Origin: Rhizobium sp. J15 | GTDB taxonomy: Bacteria > Pseudomonadota > Alphaproteobacteria > Rhizobiales > Rhizobiaceae | NCBI RefSeq assembly: GCF_002531825.1 | Contig: NZ_NWSX01000019.1 | Coordinates: forward strand, 35,896 to 99,895 | Direction: 5' to 3' | DNA length: 64,000 bases | In this document: piece after piece, positions 41,482 through 50,430 of the stretch | Layout: every line of letters begins with the position of its first letter | Numbering within the stretch: position 1 is the stretch's first letter | Program-made: the position numbers and the translations under genes | The notes under the pieces: model-generated | Databases searched by the model: none | The model's input: only the letters and a program-made list of their open reading frames with translations | What the model was told of the DNA's origin: nothing

Positions 41482-43464
41482 TCAGACCGCCCAGCAGGAG
41501 CAGCCGAGTGCACCGAAGAAACCCTTGAGGTCGGCGATCGGAAGTTTCGACGTCCAGGCACCGGCATGGTCGTGTCCGTGGACGCCGCAGTCGCTGGCGC
41601 AACCGCATATCGAGATCGCGGTGCGGCGCAGCGAACGCGCTCCGGCACCGTCGGGCTCGCCCCAAGCAGCGTATCCGCCAAACTTGCGTACCGGCGACCA
41701 ATCCGGCATGGCAGGGGGGATGTTGTTCTCATCAAGCGCCATGAACTCGCCCGCACCATAGACGATTCTGCCGCCGACCATGGTGAGCTCCGAGACGATG
41801 AACGAGACCTCGTCTTCAGGGCAGGAGAAGAAATCCTTGTCCGGCACGACGAGGTCGGCAAACTGGCCCTTCTCGATCCGGCCCTTCTTGCCCTCCTCGT
41901 TGGAGAACCAGGTAACCTTCTCCGTCCACATGCGAAGCGCCGTCTCGCGGTCGAGGCAATTGGCGCGCGGATAGAGCTGCATGCCGCCGACCGTCTTCCC
42001 GGTCACCATCCAGGAGAGCGATACCCATGGATTGTAGGAGGCGACGCGGGTGGCGTCGGTGCCCGCAGAGACAGGCACGCCCTTATCAAGCATCTTTCTG
42101 ATCGGTGGCGTCGCCTCGGCAACACCGTGGCCATAGCGCTCCACAAAGTATTCGCCCTGGTAGGCCATGCGATGCTGGGTGGCGATACCGCCTCCAAGGG
42201 CTGCGATCCGGTCGATGGACCGGTCGGAGATCGTCTCCGCATGGTCGAAGAACCAGTTCAAACCATCGAGCGGGATGTCCTTGTTGACCTTCTCGAAGAC
42301 GTCGAGCGAGCGTGAGATGGTTTCGTCGTACGTGGCGTGCATGCGCCAGGGCCAGCGGTTTTCCGCAAGAATGCGAACCACGTCTTCAAGCTCGCCTTCC
42401 ATTTCCGGGGGCATGTCCGGACGCGGCTGGCGGAAATCCTCGAAGTCGGCGGCCGAGAAGACCAGCATCTCGCCGGCGCCGTTATGGCGGAAGTAGTCGT
42501 TGCCCTGCTTGTATTTCGCAGACTGCGTCCAGTTGAGGAAGTCCTGCTTCTCTTCCTTGGGCTTCTGGGTGAACAAGTTATAGGCCAGACGAACCGTCAT
42601 CTGGTTTTCGTCGGACAGCTTCTGAATGACCTCGTAGTCGTCCGGGTAGGTTTGGTAACCACCACCCGCGTCGATCACGCCCGTCACACCGAGGCGGTTG
42701 AGTTCGCGCATGAAGTGGCGGGTCGAATTCGCCTGATAGTCGAGGGGAAGCTTCGGCCCCTTTGCGAGCGTCGAGTACAAGATGCCCGCGTTCGGCTTGG
42801 CGAGCAGCAGGCCAGTTGGATTGCCGTTGGCGTCACGTGTGATCTCGCCGCCGGGAGGGTTGGGCGTATCGCGCGTGTAGCCGACCGCCCGCAACGCCGC
42901 CCCATTCAGGAGCGCGCGATCGTAGAGGTGTAGAAGGAAGACGGGCGTGTCGGGTGCGACCGCATTGATCTCCTCGATCGTCGGCAGGCGCTTCTCGACG
43001 AACTGGTGTTCGGTGAAGCCGCCAACGACACGGACCCATTGCGGCGCCGGGGTGATCGCGACCTGACGCTTGAGCATATCCATAGCGTCGGCGAGCGAGC
43101 GAACGCCGTCCCAGCGCAATTCCATGTTGTAGTTCAGCCCGCCACGGACGACATGGGTATGGTTGTCGATCAAGCCGGGTAAAACGCGCTTGCCCTTGAG
43201 GTCGATGATCTTCGTGCTGGAGCCGGCGAGCGCCATGATGTCGCTGTCGACACCGACCTCAAGAAACAAACCATCCTTGATGGCGATCGCGGTTGCGTTC
43301 GGATTGGTGCGGTCGAGCGTGGTTACGCGGCCGTTGTGGAGGATCAGGTCGGGATACATGGTGTCTACTCCGGTCTGCTTGGGATCGGCGGCTTTTGCCG
43401 GGGAGAAGAGGTTTGAGAACGCCAGACTAGACGCCCCGCCCAGAAAGGATCGGCGCGTCGTCAT
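41482..43464 (-). CDS. Tat-exported amidohydrolase (YtcJ-like)
   Basis: A 660-residue protein. A Tat signal, TTRRSFLGGASSLAFSNLFS, precedes a metal-dependent amidohydrolase fold of the amidohydrolase-3 group: LPGLIDNHTHVVRGG (HxH metal motif), FFDHAETISDRS, GGGIATQHRMAYQGEYF, VSAGTDATRVASYNPWVS (metal Asp). The C-terminal tail is rich in Cys and His (SICGCASDCGVHGHDHAGAW and GALGCSCWAV), possibly an extra metal site. Start 43464 is fixed by the Tat motif. The first base overlaps the stop region of the XapX gene. Substrate unknown; periplasmic. Confidence 0.88.
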   Translation of the reverse strand: MTTRRSFLGGASSLAFSNLFSPAKAADPKQTGVDTMYPDLILHNGRVTTLDRTNPNATAIAIKDGLFLEVGVDSDIMALAGSSTKIIDLKGKRVLPGLIDNHTHVVRGGLNYNMELRWDGVRSLADAMDMLKRQVAITPAPQWVRVVGGFTEHQFVEKRLPTIEEINAVAPDTPVFLLHLYDRALLNGAALRAVGYTRDTPNPPGGEITRDANGNPTGLLLAKPNAGILYSTLAKGPKLPLDYQANSTRHFMRELNRLGVTGVIDAGGGYQTYPDDYEVIQKLSDENQMTVRLAYNLFTQKPKEEKQDFLNWTQSAKYKQGNDYFRHNGAGEMLVFSAADFEDFRQPRPDMPPEMEGELEDVVRILAENRWPWRMHATYDETISRSLDVFEKVNKDIPLDGLNWFFDHAETISDRSIDRIAALGGGIATQHRMAYQGEYFVERYGHGVAEATPPIRKMLDKGVPVSAGTDATRVASYNPWVSLSWMVTGKTVGGMQLYPRANCLDRETALRMWTEKVTWFSNEEGKKGRIEKGQFADLVVPDKDFFSCPEDEVSFIVSELTMVGGRIVYGAGEFMALDENNIPPAMPDWSPVRKFGGYAAWGEPDGAGARSLRRTAISICGCASDCGVHGHDHAGAWTSKLPIADLKGFFGALGCSCWAV

Positions 43465-43754
43465 CAGCTCCGCAGCCCCTCTACGTCCGTCGCTGCCCGA
43501 TGGGCAACCTCGACTTGCTCGTTGCCCTCGGGGAGGTGACCGAACATATGCGGCTTGATCTGGTTGATCCACGAGAGCGCCGCGGGTTCCTTCGCCAGCA
43601 GCGTCTTGGCGAAGGGGATGAGCTGCTCGCCGACGAGAATGCCGAGCAGGCCGACGAGCGCGATGACAGGTGGCGCCGGCGAGCGGACGTTCAGAAGGCT
43701 GTAGACGGTTCCGACGAGCAGACCCGCGCCGAGCGACATGAGATACATTTTCAT
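43464..43754 (-). CDS. XapX (DUF1427) membrane protein
   Basis: A 96-residue small membrane protein. Two hydrophobic segments, MKMYLMSLGAGLLVGTVYSL and APPVIALVGLLGILVGEQLI, match the XapX/DUF1427 family. A soluble tail of about 45 residues is longer than in the minimal family. GAAAGGTGTCCC precedes ATG 43754. It is between the isochorismatase-like gene and the amidohydrolase in one operon. Function unknown. Confidence 0.85.
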   Translation of the reverse strand: MKMYLMSLGAGLLVGTVYSLLNVRSPAPPVIALVGLLGILVGEQLIPFAKTLLAKEPAALSWINQIKPHMFGHLPEGNEQVEVAHRAATDVEGLRS

Positions 43755-43812
43755 GGGACACCTTTCCGATTCGAAGCCGCTCCGGCGGGTTGCCGGAGCG
43801 GCGGGGAGAATA

Positions 43813-44502
43813 TTACTTCGCCGGGTTCGGTCCGATCCGCTTGCCGTGCTTGACGCGTTCTTCCGCGCCATGAACCATCGTGTAGGCATAGTCGATCCCC
43901 ATGCCGTAGGCGCCGGAATGCTCCTTCACCAGCGTGGTGACTGCGTTGTAGGTCTCCTTGCGTGCCCAGTCGCGCTGCCATTCTAGCAGGACCTGCTGCC
44001 AGGTGACGGGGATCACCCCTGCCTGCGCCATGCGATCCATGGCGCGGTTGTGGGCTTCCAGCGAGGTGCCGCCGGAGGCGTCGGCCACCATGTAGATCTC
44101 GTAATCCGAAACGTCGTTGAGAGCCGAGAGGGCGAACGTGGTGTTGCAGACTTCCGTCCAGAGACCGGAGACGACGATCTTCTTGCGGCCGTTGGCGGCA
44201 TTCTTCGCCAGCGCGTCGCGGACGTTCTGGTCGTCCCAGGAATTCATCGAGGTCCGTTCGAGGATGTCGTTCTCAGGGAAGACCGCGAGCAGTTCGGGAT
44301 ATGTGTTGCCGGAGAAGGACAGCGTCTCGACCGTGGTGATGGTGGTCGGGATATTGAAGATCTTTGCAGCTTTGGCGAGGGCCACGACGTTGTTCTTCAG
44401 TGTCTGCCGGTCGATCGACTGGACGCCGAACGCCATCTGCGGCTGCTGGTCGATGAAGATGAGCTGGCTGTTTGCAGGGGTCAGGACTTCGAGCTTGGAC
44501 AT
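43813..44502 (-). CDS. Isochorismatase-like cysteine hydrolase (YcaC type)
   Basis: A 229-residue hydrolase of the isochorismatase-like superfamily. Catalytic Asp is in SQLIFIDQQPQMAFG, and the nucleophile Cys in KKIVVSGLWTEVCNTTFAL. The extra C-terminal part (AYGMGIDYAYTMVHGAEERV) is characteristic of the YcaC subgroup. Substrate unknown. First gene of the operon hydrolase-XapX-amidohydrolase, with an AATTGC-N18-ATTAC element 138 bp upstream. Confidence 0.88.
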   Translation of the reverse strand: MSKLEVLTPANSQLIFIDQQPQMAFGVQSIDRQTLKNNVVALAKAAKIFNIPTTITTVETLSFSGNTYPELLAVFPENDILERTSMNSWDDQNVRDALAKNAANGRKKIVVSGLWTEVCNTTFALSALNDVSDYEIYMVADASGGTSLEAHNRAMDRMAQAGVIPVTWQQVLLEWQRDWARKETYNAVTTLVKEHSGAYGMGIDYAYTMVHGAEERVKHGKRIGPNPAK

Positions 44503-44639
44503 GGTTCTCTTCCTCTTGGTTGCGGCCCGCGAACGGTGCCAAAATCGCTAGCGCTGTCGGGAGCTCCCCGGCCTGCTTGCCAGTTCGCTTGCCGTCTTGG
44601 CTGCTGAAATCGAACCTATCGCCACATGCGCCGACGAGG

Positions 44640-44668
44640 AATTGCAATAAATATGTCGAATGAATTAC
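44640..44668 (-). promoter_or_regulatory. Putative LysR operator, site 2 (hydrolase operon)
   Basis: AATTGC (44640-44645), 18 bases including TCGA, then ATTAC (44664-44668; one mismatch). Upstream of the isochorismatase-like hydrolase gene. Confidence 0.55.
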
Positions 44669-44777
44669 GGAAAACGAAATAGTCCGGGCTGCCGGGCGAG
44701 CCTCCTCCCACACGGCAAGATGGGCCGCAACCTTTCGGATCGCGGCCCATCTTCTGCGGCTATGTCTGGAGGTGCGG

Positions 44778-45713
44778 CTACGCAGCCAGCGGGACAAGGT
44801 TGGACTCGATCTCAGCGCGGAATCCCTCATACCGGCTCGGCAGCTTGAGCGCCTCACCGAGATGGGCGGTGTCCTCGTCGCGATCGAAGCCCGGCTCGCT
44901 GGTGGCGATCTCAAACAGCACGCCGCCCGGCGTGCGGAAGTAGATGGCCCAGAAGTAGTCCCGGTCGATCACGGGCGTGACCTGGTAGCCAGTATCCATC
45001 AACGCCTTACGGACTTCGAGCTGCTTCTCGCGGTTGTCGACCGCAAAGGCAATATGGTGGACCGAACCCGCACCCTGCCGGGCGAAGGGCATCTTCGGCA
45101 GGAGCTGCAGATCGATCGTGTCGGCGCCGTTTCCGTTCGGAATGACGAAGCGCGTCACGTCGCCCTCCTTTTCCGCGCGCTGGTAACCCATGAAGCCGAG
45201 CAGTTCCTCGGTCGCGGCCGTTTCATGCAGACTGAAGCGGGCTCCTGCGAAACCGCGGATCGCCGCGTCGCCCGGGATGCCGCCGGCGAGCCAGGGAGAG
45301 GAGCGGCGGTCATCGACCGCCTCGATCAGCGCGAGGCTGTCGCCGTCCGGCCCCATGAACCGAAGCCGGCCGGCCCCGAAGACGGTGTCTCTTTCCAATC
45401 CGTCGACGCCTTGCAAGGACAGGCGATCCTGCCAGAACTTCAGCGAACCCTTCGGCACGGAAAACTGCGTCTCGCCGACCTCGCCGACACCGGGACGTCC
45501 GAGCATCATGTTCTGGAAGGGGAAGTAGGTCATCACCGTCCCCGCTGATCCCGTCTCGTCGCCGTAGTAGAGGTGATAGACGCTGGGATCGTCGAAGTTC
45601 ACCGTCTGCTTGACGCGGCGCAGACCGAGCGTCTCGGTGAAGAAGCGGTTGTTCTGCCGCGCGTCCGACGCCATCGACGTCACGTGGTGCAGTCCCTTGA
45701 TGTCCTTGATCAT
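44778..45713 (-). CDS. Ring-cleaving dioxygenase, VOC superfamily (MhqO/LinE-like)
   Basis: A 311-residue protein of two VOC (vicinal oxygen chelate) modules. The N-terminal one begins IKGLHHVTSMASDARQNNRF and the C-terminal one has GAGSVHHIAFAVDNREKQLE and YFRTPGGVLFEIATSEPGF. The His and Glu residues would bind Fe(II) or Mn(II). Relatives such as MhqO/MhqA open hydroquinone rings and protect from quinone stress. It is divergent from the LysR gene, with a shared operator between them, so it is the most direct target. Confidence 0.9.
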   Translation of the reverse strand: MIKDIKGLHHVTSMASDARQNNRFFTETLGLRRVKQTVNFDDPSVYHLYYGDETGSAGTVMTYFPFQNMMLGRPGVGEVGETQFSVPKGSLKFWQDRLSLQGVDGLERDTVFGAGRLRFMGPDGDSLALIEAVDDRRSSPWLAGGIPGDAAIRGFAGARFSLHETAATEELLGFMGYQRAEKEGDVTRFVIPNGNGADTIDLQLLPKMPFARQGAGSVHHIAFAVDNREKQLEVRKALMDTGYQVTPVIDRDYFWAIYFRTPGGVLFEIATSEPGFDRDEDTAHLGEALKLPSRYEGFRAEIESNLVPLAA

Positions 45714-45783
45714 ATCGATGCCTTTCAGTCAGCACTGGTGTTTGTTGTGTGAGCTGACTGTAGGCCGGTTGCTCACCGGGCAG

Positions 45784-45814
45784 AATTGCAATACTTCTCT
45801 CGACTGCATTGCAA
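45784..45814. promoter_or_regulatory. Putative LysR operator, site 1 (dioxygenase/lysR)
   Basis: AATTGC (45784-45789), 18 bases with TCGA, ATTGCAA (45808-45814); TTGCAAT and ATTGCAA form a perfect 7-bp inverted repeat. It is 16-47 bp before the lysR start and about 70 bp before the dioxygenase start. This is the best conserved of the four sites. Confidence 0.65.
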
Positions 45815-45830
45815 GAAGTGAAATAATAGC

Positions 45831-46730
45831 ATGAACGACTATAAAGCTCTCCGCACCTTCCTCCTCGCCGCCGAGAAGCGGAACTTCGCCCAGGTGGCCC
45901 GGGAACTCGACATGACGCCTGCGGCCGTAACGCGAGCCATCGCTGCCCTCGAGGCGGAACTCGGCGTCCAGCTCTTCGTGCGCACCACGAGGCAGGTGTC
46001 CCTGACGACGGACGGCGCCATCTTCGCGGCGCAGGTCCAGCCCGCGGTGAAGACGCTCGAGGACGCGCGGCGAGAGATGATGAACGCCCACAAGTCTGAC
46101 GAGGGGCGCCTTAGGATCAGCGCGCCGACCTGGTTCGGAAAGGTCGTGCTTCCGCCGATCCTGTCCGGCTTCAAGGAAAAGTATCCGAAGATGTGCTTCG
46201 AGATCTCCCTCTCTGATGGGCTGGTGAACATCGTTGACGACGACTACGATCTGGCGATCCGCATCTCCTCTCAGCCTTCGGACAAGTTCACGATCTGGAG
46301 AAAGATCCGTGTCGTGCCGCGCATCCTCGTGGCCGCGCCCGGCAGCCGCTTCGTCGATATGTCGCATCCGCACGAGCTGACGCCGGACGACTGCCTTGCC
46401 TATAGCGGGGAAAGCCGGCGGGAGAACTGGATCCTGTCGGATGGCAGGTCGAGCATTGCGATCTCTGCCGGACGGGCGTTCAGTGCGAACAGCGGCGAGG
46501 TGCTGGCCGATATGGCCGCAGATGGAGCGGGCGTCGCCTTGTTGCCGGGGTTCAATATTGCCGAGCACATCCGCAGCGGTCGCCTCGTTCATGTCTTCAA
46601 GGGATGGGCGCCGCCGGATCTATGGCTGACACTCTATTATCCGCCATACCAAGCGCTACCGCCGCGGATCGCCTCATTCTCCAAGTTCTTCGAGGAGCAG
46701 GTGGCAGCACACATGGTCATGCTCGATTGA
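45831..46730 (+). CDS. LysR family regulator of the detoxification island
   Basis: A 299-residue LysR regulator of the CrgA/AaeR-like subgroup. The N-terminal helix-turn-helix (YKALRTFLLAAEKRNFAQVA, MTPAAVTRAIAALEAELGVQ) is followed by a dimer helix and effector-binding domain (DEGRLRISAPTWFGKVVLPP). It is divergent from the ring-cleaving dioxygenase gene. Its operator is inferred at 45784-45814, and three further copies lie in front of neighbouring operons, so it probably controls the island, perhaps in answer to quinones or other electrophiles. Its last 14 bases overlap the convergent ChaC gene. Confidence 0.92.
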   Translation: MNDYKALRTFLLAAEKRNFAQVARELDMTPAAVTRAIAALEAELGVQLFVRTTRQVSLTTDGAIFAAQVQPAVKTLEDARREMMNAHKSDEGRLRISAPTWFGKVVLPPILSGFKEKYPKMCFEISLSDGLVNIVDDDYDLAIRISSQPSDKFTIWRKIRVVPRILVAAPGSRFVDMSHPHELTPDDCLAYSGESRRENWILSDGRSSIAISAGRAFSANSGEVLADMAADGAGVALLPGFNIAEHIRSGRLVHVFKGWAPPDLWLTLYYPPYQALPPRIASFSKFFEEQVAAHMVMLD

Positions 46731-47496
46731 CAGGCAGCGGACGGCCAACGTCAGTGCTTGATCGACTTTTTACAGTCATTGCTTGCAGCCTTGCGGCAAC
46801 AAGCTTTTGCAACTGCCACAGGTTCCGGTCGTAGATCTTTCGATCCGCCAGATCCGAGACCGTGCGATGCAGATATTCGGCACAGGACCCCGCAGGTCCG
46901 CACGCCTGGGCAATCAACAGTGCGGCTTCATCCAGAGGCACCTTCTCCGTGAGCGGAGATTGCTTCGGACTTGCCCAAAAGGTCAGGGCCCGGCGTGGCC
47001 CTGATGGCGTCTTGACCGGAACCCATCTGACCATGTCACAAACTTCGACATAGCGGATTTCTCGGGCGAGAAGTGTGCGCAGGTCCTGTTTCTTCGTCGC
47101 GCAAGGAAGCTTCAGGACCAGACCGGAACAGCTGCCGCCAGGCTGGAGAGCAAGCATTAGCCCGGGCGCATCGGATGTTGCCCTAAGTCGCTCTATCCTA
47201 AGTGAGAATGCGCGGTGCCATCCGTAGGCGACAGCATCTTCACTGGCCGCATAGTCAAACCCCGGATTCCACATCAGGGAGCCATAGGCGAATACCCAGA
47301 TCTCCTCGTCGCCCGCTTCTTCCTCCACACGACTGACGAGTTGATCAAGCTGTGTGGTCGAGATTGGCGTCCAGTTCGGTTCCGGACCTTGCTCTTCGAC
47401 AACCCTGAGGGATTTGGTCACGAGTTCGGCGGTCAGCTGCAACGAAGCCGGAAGACGCGTCCTGATTTTTGAACGTCTTGGCATCTTCTGGTCCAT
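46717..47496 (-). CDS. chaC: Gamma-glutamylcyclotransferase, ChaC family
   Basis: A 259-residue ChaC-like protein that releases 5-oxoproline from glutathione or gamma-glutamyl peptides. The substrate-binding loop is WVFAYGSLMWNPGFDYA. RAFSLRIERLRAT follows, YVEVCDMVRWVPVKTPSG lies in the middle, and IAQACGPAGSCAEYLHRTV near the end. ATG 47496 or 47484 are both possible; neither has a strong ribosome site. It follows the RidA gene after 62 bp, consistent with a thiol/electrophile stress role. Confidence 0.87.
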   Translation of the reverse strand: MDQKMPRRSKIRTRLPASLQLTAELVTKSLRVVEEQGPEPNWTPISTTQLDQLVSRVEEEAGDEEIWVFAYGSLMWNPGFDYAASEDAVAYGWHRAFSLRIERLRATSDAPGLMLALQPGGSCSGLVLKLPCATKKQDLRTLLAREIRYVEVCDMVRWVPVKTPSGPRRALTFWASPKQSPLTEKVPLDEAALLIAQACGPAGSCAEYLHRTVSDLADRKIYDRNLWQLQKLVAARLQAMTVKSRSSTDVGRPLPVNRA

Positions 47497-47558
47497 TCGA
47501 AAGTTTGGCCGCCGGCGCCTTGCCGCGTCCGACGGCCCTTGGCATGGCTGTTGCCGCA

Positions 47559-48017
47559 TCAGGCAGTGGTGCGGTCGATGACGGCGCGGAACGTGATCTC
47601 GACGATCTGCTCCGGAAAGGCCAACGCGTTGACGCCGATCAGATTACTGGCGACCGGCGGCATGTCCGTGCCGTACATTTTCTTGCGGACCCTGGATCCC
47701 GCTGCAAAGGCGCTTGGAATGTCGAGAACAAAGAGTGTCTCTTCTACGACATCGTCAAGCGTGGCCCCAAATTCGGCGAGAAGCTTCTTGGCGTTGACGT
47801 ATGTCTGACGGATCTGTGCTTCCATCTGTGTGAAGTCGGCAGGCCGGCCTTTGCCGTCGAGTGTTGCGGGAGCAATAAGCTTACCTTCTTCATCATGGCT
47901 CAACTGGCCCGAGATGTAGATGACATCTTTCACCTGCAAGGCCTGCACGTATCCGAATGCGCCTTCCCAGGCGACGCCGTAGTTTGCAATCTTTTTGCTG
48001 GATTTGGTGTTGGTCAT
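47559..48017 (-). CDS. RidA family protein (enamine/imine deaminase fold)
   Basis: A 152-residue RidA-like protein. VKDVIYISGQLSHDEEGKL, MEAQIRQTYVNAKKLLAEFG and SNLIGVNALAFPEQIVEITF are family segments. The arginine that defines true RidA (usually in xxxRxxV near the C-terminus) is not obvious, so this is one of the broader YjgF/Rid subfamilies. ATG 48017 is chosen from homology. It is 95 bp after the chloroperoxidase-like gene on the same strand. Confidence 0.85.
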   Translation of the reverse strand: MTNTKSSKKIANYGVAWEGAFGYVQALQVKDVIYISGQLSHDEEGKLIAPATLDGKGRPADFTQMEAQIRQTYVNAKKLLAEFGATLDDVVEETLFVLDIPSAFAAGSRVRKKMYGTDMPPVASNLIGVNALAFPEQIVEITFRAVIDRTTA

Positions 48018-48111
48018 GGTGATTTCCTGAATTCGAGACGCCCTATGAGAGGACTGTTGCAATTGGCGAGGCGACGGGCGTTTGGGAGGCCACACCCGCC
48101 GCCAATGCCGA

Positions 48112-49092
48112 TCAAGCCTGGACGAAGGCCAAAAGGTCGGCGTTGAGGACTTCGGCATTGATGGTCAGCATGCCGTGCGAGAAGCCCGTATAGGTCTTCA
48201 GCGTCCCGTTCTTCAGGAGCTTAACCGACTTGTGAGCCGAGTCGGCGATCGGAACGATCTGGTCGTCTTCACCGTGCAGAACAAGCGTCGGAACGCTGAT
48301 GGCCTTAAGGTCTTCGGTCTGATCCGTTTCGGAGAAAGCCTTGATGCCATCGTAATGCGCCTTCGCGCCGCCTATCATGCCCTGACGCCACCAGTTCTGG
48401 ATAACGCCTTCATGCACTGCCGCACCATCGCGGTTGAATCCGTAGAAGGGACCGGCCGGAACATCGCGGAAGAATTGGGCGCGGTTTGCGGCAAGGGCGG
48501 CACGGAAACCGTTGAAGACTTCAATCGGCAGGCCTTCCGGATTGGCCTCGGTCTTGAGCATCAGCGGCGGTACGGCAGAAACGAGAATGGCCTTGGCAAC
48601 ACGTCCGGCCTTCTGGCCAAATTTCGCGACATAACGGGCAACTTCACCGCCGCCGGTGGAGTGGCCGATATGAACGGCATTCTTCAGATCGAGCGCCTCG
48701 ACGACGGCAAAGGCGTCGGCGGCGTAGTGGTCCATATCGTGACCATCTGCAACCTGGTCGGACCGACCGTGACCGCGGCGGTCGTGGGCAACGACGCGAT
48801 AACCCTTGGAGAGGAAGAACAACATCTGTGCATCCCAGTCGTCCGACGACAGCGGCCAGCCATGGTGGAATACGATCGGCTGGGCATCCTTCGGACCCCA
48901 GTCCTTATAAAAGATTTCGACTCCATCCTGGGTGGTTATATATGACATGGTCTTGTTTCCTTCGGTTGGGTTGGTGGCGGGAGTGGCATTGGCTGCGAAG
49001 CTGAAAGCAGGTGAAATCGCGACAACCGCGGCGGCGGCGCCTGCGGACAGCAACGCAACTCTGCGTGTCATGGAAGAAGGGTTCGGCGTCAT
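48112..49092 (-). CDS. Exported non-heme chloroperoxidase-type alpha/beta hydrolase
   Basis: A 326-residue alpha/beta hydrolase with an N-terminal Tat-like signal (MTRRVALLSAGAAAAVVAIS, residues 8-27). HGWPLSSDDWDAQMLFFLSK forms the oxyanion region, IGHSTGGGEVARYVAKFG has the nucleophile Ser, HGEDDQIVP the acid and GFSHGMLTI the His. Such enzymes show esterase and perhydrolase activity; natural substrates are unclear. A second internal ATG (MSYITTQDGVEIFYKDWG) could give a cytoplasmic form. The AATTGC-N18-ATTGC element lies 91 bp upstream. Confidence 0.9.
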   Translation of the reverse strand: MTPNPSSMTRRVALLSAGAAAAVVAISPAFSFAANATPATNPTEGNKTMSYITTQDGVEIFYKDWGPKDAQPIVFHHGWPLSSDDWDAQMLFFLSKGYRVVAHDRRGHGRSDQVADGHDMDHYAADAFAVVEALDLKNAVHIGHSTGGGEVARYVAKFGQKAGRVAKAILVSAVPPLMLKTEANPEGLPIEVFNGFRAALAANRAQFFRDVPAGPFYGFNRDGAAVHEGVIQNWWRQGMIGGAKAHYDGIKAFSETDQTEDLKAISVPTLVLHGEDDQIVPIADSAHKSVKLLKNGTLKTYTGFSHGMLTINAEVLNADLLAFVQA

Positions 49093-49182
49093 CTCGCGTC
49101 CTGCGATTTCGTGAATAAAAACTTCAGGCGACGCTGTGTTCGTCTGATAGGGGCGATATTGCCGGCAGAGGCATCCGCTGAC

Positions 49183-49211
49183 AATTGCGGGAATAATTTC
49201 GACTTTATTGC
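49183..49211 (-). promoter_or_regulatory. Putative LysR operator, site 4 (chloroperoxidase-RidA)
   Basis: AATTGC (49183-49188), 18 bases with TCGACT in the same position as site 1, then ATTGC (49207-49211) extended to ATTGCAAATT. Confidence 0.6.
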
Positions 49212-49483
49212 AAATTCTGAAATACTCGGCGTCGTAGAACTGACGCCCTTGCTCCGCACCAGCAGACCTCGCAGCAGATGTCTAAAGATGAGTTGAGCGT
49301 CTCCGCCTTGAAGGGATAAGAACCGACCCCCTCGTATAGGCGATATGGCCACGCCCAATCTCCGTGTGCTGGCAGCTACTTGCTCTTGGAATGGCCGGCA
49401 TGGGCCGAGACAAGAATGGCAGCTTTTAGGTGGAGAGGATCCATCTTCCCTCCTCTTTAAGAAGCAGCCACTGATCGCTAAAC
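49212..49483. other. Intergenic stretch, no gene recognised
   Basis: Apart from the upstream site, the stretch between the hydrolase gene and the AraC stop (49093-49483) holds no convincing gene or terminator. A leftward frame at 49089-49487 lacks a ribosome site and family-like sequence. Confidence 0.45.
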
Positions 49484-50398
49484 TCACTGATCTGTCGCTG
49501 TCTGAGTGAACGGAACGGTTCTGCGGTTGGTGGACAGTTTCCGGTATTTTGTCGGCGTTAGGTTATGGTGACGTAGAAACACCCGGTTGAAATTCGACAG
49601 ATTGCGATAGCCCACCTCGAAGCAGATGTCCGTTATCGGCAGAGAGGTATCGGTCAAGAGCTGACCCGCCTTCCAGATACGAAGCTTGTTGACGTGGTCG
49701 GTGAAGCTGTGGCCGCTGTTTTTCTTGAAGAATCGCGAGAAAGCGCTGTCACTCATGCCGACCATGCGCGCCATATCAGGCAACCGGATGTCCTCCGACA
49801 GATTGGCAAAGAGATACGCGAAGACCTGTTGCAGGGCTTCCAGCGAACCATAGCTCAGGTCCGGCACATAAGCCTCCGAAGACAGCGTATCGAACTCGTC
49901 AGTGTCGCGCAGCAGCGAGAGCAATGACAGGAAGGTCGAAAGGCGCACCGAGCCGGTCTGGAACTCCATGTCGTGTATCAGCGCCTCCGCCTGTTCCCGC
50001 GCCCGGCCCTTGAAGGAGAGCCCCCGCTGTGCGCGGGCGAGAAAGTCACGCAGGCCCGCCAGTTCCGGCAGGAAGGCCGAGGCCTGCTCCAGCTTGGCCG
50101 GTGCAAACTGGATGACGATGTCACGTCCGGGAATGCGCTCATCCGGAGCGAGCGGCGTCACCCAGTCGTGCGGCAGGTTGCTGCCGATGACGGAAATATG
50201 GCCCGGAGTGAACGCGCCGACGTGATCGCCTGCAAGCAGAACGCCGCTGGCGTTGGCAATGTAGTGGATCTCGACCTCCGGGTGGAAATTCCAGACGTTG
50301 CGTTCCCACGGATAGTCGTCGCGGCGCCAGAGGAACGACTCGTCCGCGCCGGTCAAGACATATTCAAATCTCGCGACCGTCGGCGAAATAACTGACAT
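49484..50398 (-). CDS. AraC family regulator of the polyol operon
   Basis: A 304-residue AraC/XylS regulator. An N-terminal cupin sensor (FHPEVEIHYIANASGVLLAG, HISVIGSNLPHDWV) is followed by two C-terminal helix-turn-helix motifs (about 200-290: MARMVGMSDSAFSRFFKKNS and ITDICFEVGYRNLSNFNRVF). GGAGG lies 9 bp before ATG 50398. Divergent from the ABC operon and separated from it by a strong dyad, so it most likely activates polyol uptake in response to the substrate. Confidence 0.92.
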   Translation of the reverse strand: MSVISPTVARFEYVLTGADESFLWRRDDYPWERNVWNFHPEVEIHYIANASGVLLAGDHVGAFTPGHISVIGSNLPHDWVTPLAPDERIPGRDIVIQFAPAKLEQASAFLPELAGLRDFLARAQRGLSFKGRAREQAEALIHDMEFQTGSVRLSTFLSLLSLLRDTDEFDTLSSEAYVPDLSYGSLEALQQVFAYLFANLSEDIRLPDMARMVGMSDSAFSRFFKKNSGHSFTDHVNKLRIWKAGQLLTDTSLPITDICFEVGYRNLSNFNRVFLRHHNLTPTKYRKLSTNRRTVPFTQTATDQ

Positions 50399-50430
50399 TG
50401 CGGACATCCTCCAGTGCTTCCCGCGATGCT

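Noticed and set aside
49089..49487. Leftward 132-codon frame between the chloroperoxidase-like and AraC genes
   Set aside because: No ribosome site, no family resemblance, and it contains the operator-like site 4.
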